In this document: positions 34,218-42,031 of the stretch, one piece after another | How the letters are laid out: the number at the start of each line of letters is the position of its first letter | Position numbering within the stretch: position 1 is the first letter of the stretch | Assembly: GCA_016719165.1 (NCBI GenBank) | Contig: JADKAJ010000003.1 | Span: 124,001 to 188,000 of the forward strand | DNA: 64,000 bases | Direction: 5' to 3' | Source: Chitinophagaceae bacterium | GTDB taxonomy: Bacteria > Bacteroidota > Bacteroidia > Chitinophagales > Chitinophagaceae | Made by a program: the position numbers and the translations under genes | The notes under the pieces: model-generated | The model's database searches: none | Told to the model about the DNA's origin: nothing | Seen by the model: the letters and a program-made list of their open reading frames with translations, nothing else

Positions 34218-34229
34218 ATACTTTTATTA
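34202..34229. promoter_or_regulatory. 28-bp perfect palindrome ahead of ric
   Basis: TAATAAAAGTATTT (34202-34215) is followed by its exact reverse complement up to 34229. It shares the flanks TAATnAAnG and CnTTnATTA with the inverted repeat at norC/nod, over the same 28-base span, suggesting one regulator. It covers the preceding stop codon, so it might also act as a weak terminator. Confidence 0.55.
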
Positions 34230-34241
34230 TTAAAATTTGCA

Positions 34242-34249
34242 TACCTTTG
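34242..34249 (+). promoter_or_regulatory. Bacteroidota -7 promoter box for ric
   Basis: TACCTTTG fits the TAnnTTTG consensus and lies 25 bases before the ric ATG and 12 bases after the palindrome. Confidence 0.5.
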
Positions 34250-34274
34250 TATTGTTAATCAAAAACAAAACAAT

Positions 34275-35234
34275 ATGCAAACAGCAGCTGAAAATATTCT
34301 GAACGTTACCTTACTGGAACCCCGTCTGAAACATCCAACAATTTTTAACCATTTTGATGAATTGCTGGAAGGGCAAAGCCTTACCATCCATAATGACCAT
34401 GATCCCAAACCACTTTACTACCAATTATTGGGCGAAAGAGGAAATATTTTTACCTGGGAATATCTTGAGCAAGGGCCTGAGTGGTGGAAGGTGAAAATTT
34501 CTAAACGTATCACAGGTCAGGAAGATGAAACGCTTGGCCAGATCGCTGCCAAAGACCTGAGCAAAGCCCGCATTTTTAAGAAATATGGACTTGATTTTTG
34601 TTGTGGTGGAAAAAAGACCGTGAAAGAAGCTTGTAAAGAAAAAGGACTGGATGTAACAAAGATAGAGCAGGAATTACAACAGGCTAACCGGTTGCCGGGT
34701 TCCCGCCCGTTGCCCTACAACGAATGGAGCCTGGATTTTCTGGCAGATTACATTGTAAACACGCATCATAGTTATGTTGTAAAAAACCTCCCAGATATCA
34801 GGGCATATGCCACAAAAGTGATGAAGGTCCATGGAAGCCGGCATCCTGAATTGGTGCTAATATGGAAATTGGTTGAAGAGGTTTATACGGAAATGATGTC
34901 TCATATGGTGAAGGAGGAAAAGGTATTGTTCCCTTATATAAAGGAACTGGTAGCTGCTAATAATAAATTACAACCCGTGCAGGCTTCACATTTTGGGACA
35001 GTACAAAATCCTATTAACATGATGGAGATGGAACATGAGGTGGTGGGTAAATGCCTGGCAGAAATAAGAGAGCTAACCAGTAACTATACATTACCGGAGG
35101 ATGCCTGTGCCAGTTACAGTTTGCTCTATCGGATGCTTGACGAGTTTGAAGAGGACCTGCACATGCATGTGCACCTGGAAAATAATATTTTGTTTCCGAA
35201 AGCTGTGGAACTGGAGAAAAATTTGAATAAATAG
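34275..35234 (+). CDS. ric: Iron-sulfur cluster repair di-iron protein (DUF2249-ScdA_N-hemerythrin)
   Basis: The 319 residues combine a DUF2249 domain (about 12-80), a short ScdA N-terminal domain with GLDFCCGGKKT (about 103-113), and a hemerythrin-like HHE domain (about 150-310) with His/Glu ligands (NTHHSYV, MVKEEKVLFPYI, EMEHEVVG, HMHVHLENNILFP). Ric/ScdA/YtfE proteins release or bind NO and repair Fe-S clusters after nitrosative stress. The extra DUF2249 domain is common in denitrifier-type versions. The gene opens a run of six same-strand genes that look like an NO-response operon and has its own promoter box and palindrome. Confidence 0.9.
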   Translation: MQTAAENILNVTLLEPRLKHPTIFNHFDELLEGQSLTIHNDHDPKPLYYQLLGERGNIFTWEYLEQGPEWWKVKISKRITGQEDETLGQIAAKDLSKARIFKKYGLDFCCGGKKTVKEACKEKGLDVTKIEQELQQANRLPGSRPLPYNEWSLDFLADYIVNTHHSYVVKNLPDIRAYATKVMKVHGSRHPELVLIWKLVEEVYTEMMSHMVKEEKVLFPYIKELVAANNKLQPVQASHFGTVQNPINMMEMEHEVVGKCLAEIRELTSNYTLPEDACASYSLLYRMLDEFEEDLHMHVHLENNILFPKAVELEKNLNK

Positions 35235-35324
35235 CATGGTTCCGGGGCGAAATACCTGATCTCAAGGGTTGTTTAAGAGAGTTACAGAGAGGGGTTTCTC
35301 CCGGAATTAAATTTAAAATATAAT

Positions 35325-35792
35325 ATGAAAAAATTATTTGCTCTGCCGGTAATAGGCATGATGTTATTAAGTTGTAATGAGCAAAATCATAATCATAAAC
35401 ACGACAAGGCAGAAGCAGCCGCTGTGGAAAAGCAACACCAGGAAACCGGCCCGGAAAATCTTGAATTGAATAATGGCCAGAAATGGAAAGCTGATAGTAG
35501 CACCAACCAAAACGTTATTTTTTTGCTTACGGTCATTGATAAGTTCACTGCAGGTACTGACAAATCACTGCCGGCGTACGGAATTACTGCAGCAGAATTG
35601 CAGGGTGGCCTTGATAAGATGATTAGTGAATGCCGGATGAAAGGGCCTGATCATGATGCGCTGCATAAATGGCTGGAACCCCTGATGGATGCAGTAGCAA
35701 CATTGAAGCAATCTGCAACAGAGTCGGACGCAAGTATCCAGCTAAAAAAAATAGACACACAGGTAAGACGCTATGCGCAATATTTTGAATGA
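35325..35792 (+). CDS. Histidine-containing lipoprotein
   Basis: A signal peptide with lipobox LLSC (Cys17) is followed by a metal-binding-like stretch NHNHKHDK and a helical domain of about 110 residues without a recognised family (KWKADSSTNQNVIFLLTVID ...). It is probably anchored in the periplasm or outer membrane. It overlaps the DUF1858/DUF2249 gene by four bases, so it belongs to the ric group. His clusters near the N-terminus may bind Fe, Cu or Zn (inference). Confidence 0.65.
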   Translation: MKKLFALPVIGMMLLSCNEQNHNHKHDKAEAAAVEKQHQETGPENLELNNGQKWKADSSTNQNVIFLLTVIDKFTAGTDKSLPAYGITAAELQGGLDKMISECRMKGPDHDALHKWLEPLMDAVATLKQSATESDASIQLKKIDTQVRRYAQYFE

Positions 35793-36604
35793 TGAAGACA
35801 ATTAATGCTAATACCAAAATTGCTTTCTTAATAAAACAGCACCCGGATGCACTGGATGCAATTGTCAGTCTTAGCCCGAAGTTTGAGAAACTAAGGAATC
35901 CTATTCTCAGGAAATTAATGGCGGGCAGGGCCAGCATTGCTATGGCTTCTAAAATCGGGGGCTGTAGCGTTTCTGATTTTTTTGTTAAACTTAAAGACCT
36001 TGGATTTGAAGTAGAAAAAAACGGGCAGCCTGAAAAAGAAAAAGCAATGTTAGAGATGCCTGATTTTTTAAAGAATATTAACCCGGCGAAAATTGTCAAG
36101 CTGGATGTTCGGCCGGTAATAGAAGGTGGTAATGATCCGCTGCAGAATATTTTGGAGAAAATTAAGACACTGCAACCTGGTGAGGTACTTGAAATTGTTA
36201 ATACATTTGAGCCCACTCCTTTGATATTCCTATTGAAAAAACAGGGTTTTGATTCTTACGTTGAAGTCATAAACGAAAACCTCATTCAAACTTATTTTTA
36301 CAGGGTAAAAGAAACATCTCCGACTGGGGATCTAAGTATGAATGTTAAATCTTCGGGATGGGAAGAGGTATTGCAACGATATAGTAACCGGTTGCAGACT
36401 GTAGATGTGCGACAGCTGCAAATGCCATTGCCGATGATGACAATCCTGGAAGCAGTAGACAAATTACCGGAGGGTAATGCTTTATTTGTTTATCATAAAC
36501 GCATTCCTGTATTTTTATTACCCGAATTGGCTGAAAGGAAGCTGGACTACCGTATCAATGAGGTATGTGAAGGAGAAGTGCATTTACTGATCTTTAAGCC
36601 CTGA
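35789..36604 (+). CDS. DUF1858 plus two DUF2249 domains protein
   Basis: The 271 residues comprise a DUF1858-like helical domain (about 1-65, TKIAFLIKQHPDALDAIVSL), then a DUF2249 domain (about 100-175, KLDVRPVIEGGNDPL) and a second one (about 195-271, VDVRQLQMPLPMMTILEAV). DUF2249 is a small TusA-like fold, and a similar domain forms the N-terminus of the neighbouring Ric. The molecular role is unknown. Overlap and context tie it to NO/Fe-S stress. A second ATG directly follows the first, so the start is uncertain by one codon. Confidence 0.75.
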   Translation: MMKTINANTKIAFLIKQHPDALDAIVSLSPKFEKLRNPILRKLMAGRASIAMASKIGGCSVSDFFVKLKDLGFEVEKNGQPEKEKAMLEMPDFLKNINPAKIVKLDVRPVIEGGNDPLQNILEKIKTLQPGEVLEIVNTFEPTPLIFLLKKQGFDSYVEVINENLIQTYFYRVKETSPTGDLSMNVKSSGWEEVLQRYSNRLQTVDVRQLQMPLPMMTILEAVDKLPEGNALFVYHKRIPVFLLPELAERKLDYRINEVCEGEVHLLIFKP

Positions 36605-36605
36605 A

Positions 36606-37895
36606 ATGTTAGCAGGCCTCAACAAGGATACTTTAGTTAAAAGCACAACACACAAAGTGGTGTTGCCTTTTTATTTATATGCTGCAATATCCCTGCTCGC
36701 AGCTACAGTAATGTTGTGCTTTTCAGCGGAGGCATTTACCCGGCATTATTTTCATCCACATATCCTGGCTGTTACACATATCATGGCACTAGGATGGGGT
36801 ACCATGATGATACTCGGTGCAAGCCATCAGTTAGTGCCTGTATTGATCGAACATAGTTTATATAGTAACAAGCTGGCCTATACTTCTTTTTTACTGGCTG
36901 CAACCGGAATTCCGTTGCTGGCCTATGGTTTTTATGTATTTGATATGGGCTGGCCTGCCAAATGGGGCGGAAGGTTAATATTGTTATCTATACTATCTTA
37001 TGTAATTAATCTTTTAATAAGTATTTCAAAAAGTAATGGAAAAAATGTACATGCCATTTTTATACTTACTGCTTCAATTTGGTTATTTCTAACTGCATTT
37101 CTGGGATTAGCATTGGTATATAATTTTACTTTTCCATATTTGCCTAAAGAGACTTTGCAGTATTTGCCTTTACATGCTCATGCCGGTGTTGTCGGGTGGT
37201 TCCTGTTATTGGTGATGGGTGTGGGATCAAGATTGATACCCATGTTCCTGATATCAAAATACAGTAATAAATATCTTTTATGGGTTATTTATGTTCTGGT
37301 AAATGGAGGGTTGTTATCATTTTTAGGGTTGTTCCTTTATTTCCCTGGTTCGACTTATCATCTTTTCCCTGTCCTGACAGTTTTAATAGCCTTTGTGCTG
37401 TTCGGCCATTACTGCTTAAGAAGCTACAACCTTCGTATCCGCAGACAGGTAGATGAGCAAATGAAGATTTCTCTTTTGTCTGTACTACTGATGCTGCTGC
37501 CGTTTGTTTTTCTTGTAAGTATAACTGGATGGCTATTGTCAGACAAATTGAACACGCAGCTGGTACTTATCTATGGTTTCATTATTTTTTTTGGCTGGAT
37601 CACCCTGATCATTTTTGGAATGACATTTAAGACATTACCTTTTATTATCTGGAATAAAGTGTATCATGCGAAAGCGGGGTTGGGGAAGACTCCAAATCCG
37701 AAGAATCTTTTCAATAACAGGGTGTTCATAATTATGACAATGAGCTACCTGGCCGGTTTTATTCTATTTATCACTGGTATTTATCTTGCTGATGTATTTG
37801 TACTAACCTTTGCTGCTGTAATTTTAATTGTGGCAGCATTGTTATATAATTGGAATGTGTTTAAAGTCATGTTGCATAAGGCTAAAATAAAATGA
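36606..37895 (+). CDS. Polytopic haem-copper-like / NnrS-like membrane protein
   Basis: The 429 residues form about 12 hydrophobic helices. Histidines fall where haem-copper subunit I proteins place haem ligands (FHPHILAVTHIMALGWGTMM and ASHQLVPVLIEH, LPLHAHAGVVGWF), but no HH pair for a binuclear site is visible. This resembles NnrS-type haem/copper membrane proteins that help cells under NO. It lies one base after the DUF2249 gene. Enzyme or NO-protective transporter cannot be decided from the sequence. Confidence 0.65.
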   Translation: MLAGLNKDTLVKSTTHKVVLPFYLYAAISLLAATVMLCFSAEAFTRHYFHPHILAVTHIMALGWGTMMILGASHQLVPVLIEHSLYSNKLAYTSFLLAATGIPLLAYGFYVFDMGWPAKWGGRLILLSILSYVINLLISISKSNGKNVHAIFILTASIWLFLTAFLGLALVYNFTFPYLPKETLQYLPLHAHAGVVGWFLLLVMGVGSRLIPMFLISKYSNKYLLWVIYVLVNGGLLSFLGLFLYFPGSTYHLFPVLTVLIAFVLFGHYCLRSYNLRIRRQVDEQMKISLLSVLLMLLPFVFLVSITGWLLSDKLNTQLVLIYGFIIFFGWITLIIFGMTFKTLPFIIWNKVYHAKAGLGKTPNPKNLFNNRVFIIMTMSYLAGFILFITGIYLADVFVLTFAAVILIVAALLYNWNVFKVMLHKAKIK

Positions 37896-38215
37896 ATGTT
37901 ATTTCCAATAATAATATTAAATGTACCATTGCTCTGGCGGCGCTGGAGAATGTGGTAGATCCGGAGATCGGCTTAAATGTGGTAGATCTTGGTCTTATTT
38001 ACGTAGTAAATTTTGATGAGGCTAATAAAAAAATTAATGCAGCAATGACGCTAACTACACAATTTTGTCCGATGGGAGAATCTATAATCGCAGCAGTTAA
38101 ACGGGTATTAGAGAATACATTTGCCGGGGAGGAGGTATTACTGGAATTAATATTTGATCCTCCGTGGACAAACGAACGGATTTCGGAAGAAGGAAAACAA
38201 TTTTTAAACAGATAA
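37892..38215 (+). CDS. Metal-sulfur cluster assembly factor (MIP18/SufT-like)
   Basis: The 107 residues match the MIP18/DUF59 fold: VVDPEIGLNVVDLGLIY (about 21-37), TTQFCPMGESI with the reactive cysteine, and FDPPWTNERISEEGK at the end. Such proteins help mature Fe-S clusters. A four-base overlap with the NnrS-like gene and a following Rrf2 gene place it in the NO/Fe-S repair operon. It is intact and of normal length. Confidence 0.88.
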   Translation: MNVISNNNIKCTIALAALENVVDPEIGLNVVDLGLIYVVNFDEANKKINAAMTLTTQFCPMGESIIAAVKRVLENTFAGEEVLLELIFDPPWTNERISEEGKQFLNR

Positions 38216-38217
38216 TT

Positions 38218-38649
38218 ATGTTAAGCCAGACCTGTAAAACAGCTATTAAAGCTGTTATCTACCTTGCTGCCCGCTTTGAGTCAGGAGAAAAAGCCGGTAT
38301 AAAAGAAATTGCTGATATAATAGAAGCCAGTGAACATACGGTTGGGAAAATGCTGCAGGTACTGGTAAAAGAAGATGTGATAAAAAGCCTGAAAGGACCA
38401 AATGGTGGATTTTTTATATCGGCAAAGCAAAAGAATCAGCCGGTTATCAATATTGTTGAAGCTATCGACGGAAATGAATTGTTTAAACAGTGCGGTCTCG
38501 GTTTGAGTAAATGTTCATCCAGCCATCCTTGCCCGATTCATGATGAGTATAAGATGGTACGGGACCTTTTCGAAAAAATGTGCAGAAGCAATACTGTAAA
38601 CGATTTGTGTGCGCCGGTTAATAAAGGATTAGCTTACTTAATTGGATAA
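38218..38649 (+). CDS. Rrf2-family regulator, second copy
   Basis: From MLSQTCKTAIKAVIYLAARF (two bases after the previous stop) the product is 143 residues: an Rrf2 winged helix (GPNGGFFI wing) and a cysteine patch CGLGLSKCSSSHPC (about 93-106) that parallels the one in the 22097-22582 regulator. It is the last gene of the ric group, mirroring the placement of the other Rrf2 gene at the end of the norB group. It is likely an Fe-S/NO sensor that controls these genes (inference). Confidence 0.87.
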   Translation: MLSQTCKTAIKAVIYLAARFESGEKAGIKEIADIIEASEHTVGKMLQVLVKEDVIKSLKGPNGGFFISAKQKNQPVINIVEAIDGNELFKQCGLGLSKCSSSHPCPIHDEYKMVRDLFEKMCRSNTVNDLCAPVNKGLAYLIG

Positions 38650-38776
38650 TAGCATAAAAACTACTCGTACTTAAAGCGCCGGCAGGATGCTGTTGATCCT
38701 ATAAAATAATTAAACGGGAGATGAGCCTCATTTTATTGCTGAACATCTTTTTTAATATTATAAATTTTATATTATT

Positions 38777-40585
38777 ATGAATACATTCTCGCCTCATACT
38801 TTTCATATCCCCGTAATGGGATTGGCATATACTATTGACAGTCCGGTGAAAGTCGCCCGTTTTGGTATTTCCTCCGTTATTTCAATCGTAGAGGATCGGC
38901 TGGTGGAAATGATGCGCAGTTATTATTATCCTGAGACAGGCCGTTCCTATCATCCGATTACTATAGATCAGCCTGATTACCGGGCGAGGCGGATTACCGA
39001 TTACCTTAACCTTGTAAATTCCATTGTCAGGGAACAGGTTGAGAAAATAAAAAAAACTGCTTTTGAAAAGGGGTCTGAAATCGTTACCTATTTTGAAATG
39101 CTGCCTGAGCAATCTGTGTTAAAGCAATTATACCGCCAAATGACCGAAACAGAGGACCAGGCTGAGAAAAGGAGATTGGAAAATTATCTCCGTAACCAGG
39201 TCACACCCGGCAGTATTGATGTAAACATAATGACCAAGATTGATCGTGATAATTTAGATAAGGATAACCTTATAATAAAAGATGGCTCAGATGCAGTGGC
39301 TTCTTTGAGAGGGTACATTAACAGCGATCTTACCAATTCTTCGATTGTATTTTCTGCGGGAATGAACCCCAGGTTATATAATTATTTGGAACAGTGCAGT
39401 CAGTTTGATATGAATGAGGATGGGACTTTTTCAAAAAAAATTATTTTGAAAGTCAGTGACTTCCGCTCTGCACTGATCCAGGGCAAATACCTTGCAAAAA
39501 AGGGGATATGGGTGAGTGAGTTCAGGATTGAATCCGGTTTAAATTGCGGCGGTCATGCTTTTGCGACTGATGGGTTTTTACTGGGCCCGATCCTGGAAGA
39601 ATTTAAAACTGGTAAGCAAGAGCTTATTGACATCCTATTTGAGCTTTATAGTGCAGCACAGTTGAAAAAAAATAATAAACAACTGACAACTGCTCCTCCG
39701 CTTAGGTTTTCAGTCCAGGGAGGAATCGGAACTGCAGCAGAAGATAAATTCCTGCACAGTCACTACCAGATGGAAACCACGGGTTGGGGTTCTCCTTTCC
39801 TGCTGGTACCTGAGGCAACAACTGTGGACGACGAAACCTTAAAGCTATTGACGAATGCAAAGGAAGAAGATGTTGTGTTGAGCCGTAACTCACCGCTCGG
39901 TGTCCGGTTTCACTACCTGAAAGGCACCAGTTCAGACAAGGAAAAGCAATTACGAATAAAGGAGGGCAGACCGGGAAGTCCCTGTACCGAGAAGCACTTG
40001 GCTTTAAATAAAGAGTTTAATAATGAATTACTTTGTACGGCTTCTCGCAAGTACCAGCAATTAAAGATCCGGGAACTGAAATCCTCCAATCTTCCAGAAC
40101 CGGAATACCAATTAAAACTGGCAGATGTCCTTGACAAGGAGTGTTTATGCGTTGGATTAAGTAATGCTGCAAGCTTAAAATATTCCGTTCCGTTTCTGGA
40201 TAAGCTAAAATCAGTAAATGTGTGCCCCGGCCCTAATATTGCCCATTTTTCGAAAGTTGTATCCCTGCGTACCATGGTGGATCATATATACGGAAGATCT
40301 GTTACACTGACTCCGGATGACCGCCCTCATATGTTTATTAATGAGCTGAGTTTGTATATCGATTACCTGAAAGAAAAAATGGAGGAAGACAAGCGGAATA
40401 ACCAGTTTGATAAAAGAAGGAAATATTATGATGAGTTTTACCTGAATCTCCGTAAGGGGATACAATATTACAGACAACTTGCCTCTGAAATGGAAGAAAA
40501 TACAGAGCGTTTTCTGCAGCTGCTGGGATGGGCAGAGACGGAACTGGATGTGTTAAACTACAAATACAGTATAGATTATAACTAA
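38777..40585 (+). CDS. Large conserved protein of unknown function
   Basis: The 602-residue soluble protein has no signal peptide. Notable parts are FRIESGLNCGGHAFATDGFL (about 249-268, reminiscent of FMN-oxidoreductase glycine-rich segments), SVQGGIGTAAED, and a late cysteine pattern (DKECLCVGLSN ... VNVCPGPNIAHFS, about 455-490) that might bind a metal or Fe-S cluster. The N-terminus contains MGLAYTIDSPVKVARFGISS, a TIM-barrel-like opening. I recognise it only as a family seen in anaerobic Bacteroidota, without a known function. It follows the ric/rrf2 group by 127 bases and is closed by a terminator. Confidence 0.6.
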   Translation: MNTFSPHTFHIPVMGLAYTIDSPVKVARFGISSVISIVEDRLVEMMRSYYYPETGRSYHPITIDQPDYRARRITDYLNLVNSIVREQVEKIKKTAFEKGSEIVTYFEMLPEQSVLKQLYRQMTETEDQAEKRRLENYLRNQVTPGSIDVNIMTKIDRDNLDKDNLIIKDGSDAVASLRGYINSDLTNSSIVFSAGMNPRLYNYLEQCSQFDMNEDGTFSKKIILKVSDFRSALIQGKYLAKKGIWVSEFRIESGLNCGGHAFATDGFLLGPILEEFKTGKQELIDILFELYSAAQLKKNNKQLTTAPPLRFSVQGGIGTAAEDKFLHSHYQMETTGWGSPFLLVPEATTVDDETLKLLTNAKEEDVVLSRNSPLGVRFHYLKGTSSDKEKQLRIKEGRPGSPCTEKHLALNKEFNNELLCTASRKYQQLKIRELKSSNLPEPEYQLKLADVLDKECLCVGLSNAASLKYSVPFLDKLKSVNVCPGPNIAHFSKVVSLRTMVDHIYGRSVTLTPDDRPHMFINELSLYIDYLKEKMEEDKRNNQFDKRRKYYDEFYLNLRKGIQYYRQLASEMEENTERFLQLLGWAETELDVLNYKYSIDYN

Positions 40586-40587
40586 AT

Positions 40588-40611
40588 GGCTGTTCTTTTT
40601 AAGGAACAGCC
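40588..40611. terminator. Hairpin between convergent genes
   Basis: GGCTGTTC (40588-40595) and GAACAGCC (40604-40611) form an eight-pair stem with an eight-base loop just after the stop of the 602-residue gene. It probably serves both converging transcripts. Confidence 0.7.
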
Positions 40612-40638
40612 GGTTTACAGTTGGTTTCGTTGCCGGAT

Positions 40639-42021
40639 TTAGAGTGGTTGAAATCTTGCCTGGAAGAACCTCAGATACTTTGGTTCATATACCATTTTTA
40701 ATCCTTTGATCTTATTACGTCGTTCAAATACCCTAGCGGTTGATTCGGCAATTACATCCATATGTGCCTGCGTGTACACCCGGCGGGGGATAGTAAATCG
40801 AACCAATTCCAGTTTGGGGTAATAATTTTCCCCGTTTGCTTTTCTTCCGGCTGACACTACACCTCTTTCCATCGTTCTAACACCAGAATCAAGATATACT
40901 TCAGCAGCTAAAGTTTGTGCCGGGAACTGGTCTTGTGAAATATGCGGCAGAATTTTTTTAGCGTCCACGAATATGCCATGCCCGCCAATCGGCTTTACAA
41001 TGGGCACGCCATATTCAATCATTTTCTCACCTAGGTAAATTACCTGACCGACCCTGGCGTGAATATGGTTGTCATTCACACTTTCTTTGATACCGATCGC
41101 CATGGCTTCCATATCACGGCCGGCCAATCCACCATAGGTATGTAATCCCTCATATACTACTACCATGTTTCGGGCTTCTTCAAAAACATCCCAGTCGTTG
41201 ATGGCAAGGAAACCACCGATATTCACCAACGCATCTTTTTTTGCACTCATCGTAGCTCCATCGGTATAAGAACAAATTTCTTTCACTATGGCTTTAATGG
41301 ATTTGTTTTGATATCCTTTTTCCCTTTGCTGTATAAAATGAGCATTCTCCGCCACCCTGGTCATATCATGAATAACACGGATGCCGTGTTTTTTTGTTAA
41401 GGCTCTGAGTTCTTTCAGGTTTTTCATACTGATAGGCTGGCCTCCGGCCATATTAACACTGGTAGCCATACTTACGTACGGAATTTTATTGGCGCCATAT
41501 TTCCTGATCAGCTTTTCTAATTTTTCCAAATCCACATTGCCTTTGAAAGGAAATTCATTGCCGGGGTCATGAGCTTCATCAATAATAACATCCTCGAATT
41601 TTCCACCCGCCAGTTCCTGGTGGAGCCGGGTAGTGGTGAAATACATATTGCCGGGAATGATATCACCTTTTTTGATCAGGATCTTTGATAAAATGTTTTC
41701 TGCGCCACGTCCCTGGTGAGTGGGTACTAAATATTTATAACCGTAAATTTCTTTTACTACTTCTTCGAGGTGATAAAAGTTCCGGCTGCCTGCATAGGCT
41801 TCGTCACCCAGCATCATACCTGCCCACTGCTGATCACTCATTGCAGAGGTGCCGCTGTCAGTTAATAAATCAATATATACATCTTCTGATTTCAATAAAA
41901 AAGTGTTGAAGCCTGCTTCCAGCATGGCTTTTCTGCGATGGGCAGGAGTTGTCATTTTTAACAATTCCACCATTTTTATTTTATAGGGCTCGGCCCAGCT
42001 TTTTCTGATAATATGTTTCAT
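40639..42021 (-). CDS. Tyrosine phenol-lyase-like beta-eliminating lyase
   Basis: A 460-residue PLP enzyme of the tryptophanase/tyrosine phenol-lyase family. The PLP lysine lies in TMSAKKDALVNIGGF (about 256-270). GDEAYAGSRNFYHLE, MYFTTTRLHQE and especially GVRTMERGVVSAGR, where Arg faces the phenol ring in tyrosine phenol-lyase, together with the ending YEPKYLRFFQARFQPL, favour tyrosine phenol-lyase over tryptophanase. The reaction would be L-tyrosine to phenol, pyruvate and ammonia. It follows the tryptophanase-like paralogue by 10 bases in one operon. Specificity is inferred. Confidence 0.75.
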   Translation of the reverse strand: MKHIIRKSWAEPYKIKMVELLKMTTPAHRRKAMLEAGFNTFLLKSEDVYIDLLTDSGTSAMSDQQWAGMMLGDEAYAGSRNFYHLEEVVKEIYGYKYLVPTHQGRGAENILSKILIKKGDIIPGNMYFTTTRLHQELAGGKFEDVIIDEAHDPGNEFPFKGNVDLEKLEKLIRKYGANKIPYVSMATSVNMAGGQPISMKNLKELRALTKKHGIRVIHDMTRVAENAHFIQQREKGYQNKSIKAIVKEICSYTDGATMSAKKDALVNIGGFLAINDWDVFEEARNMVVVYEGLHTYGGLAGRDMEAMAIGIKESVNDNHIHARVGQVIYLGEKMIEYGVPIVKPIGGHGIFVDAKKILPHISQDQFPAQTLAAEVYLDSGVRTMERGVVSAGRKANGENYYPKLELVRFTIPRRVYTQAHMDVIAESTARVFERRNKIKGLKMVYEPKYLRFFQARFQPL

Positions 42022-42031
42022 AAATCTGTTT

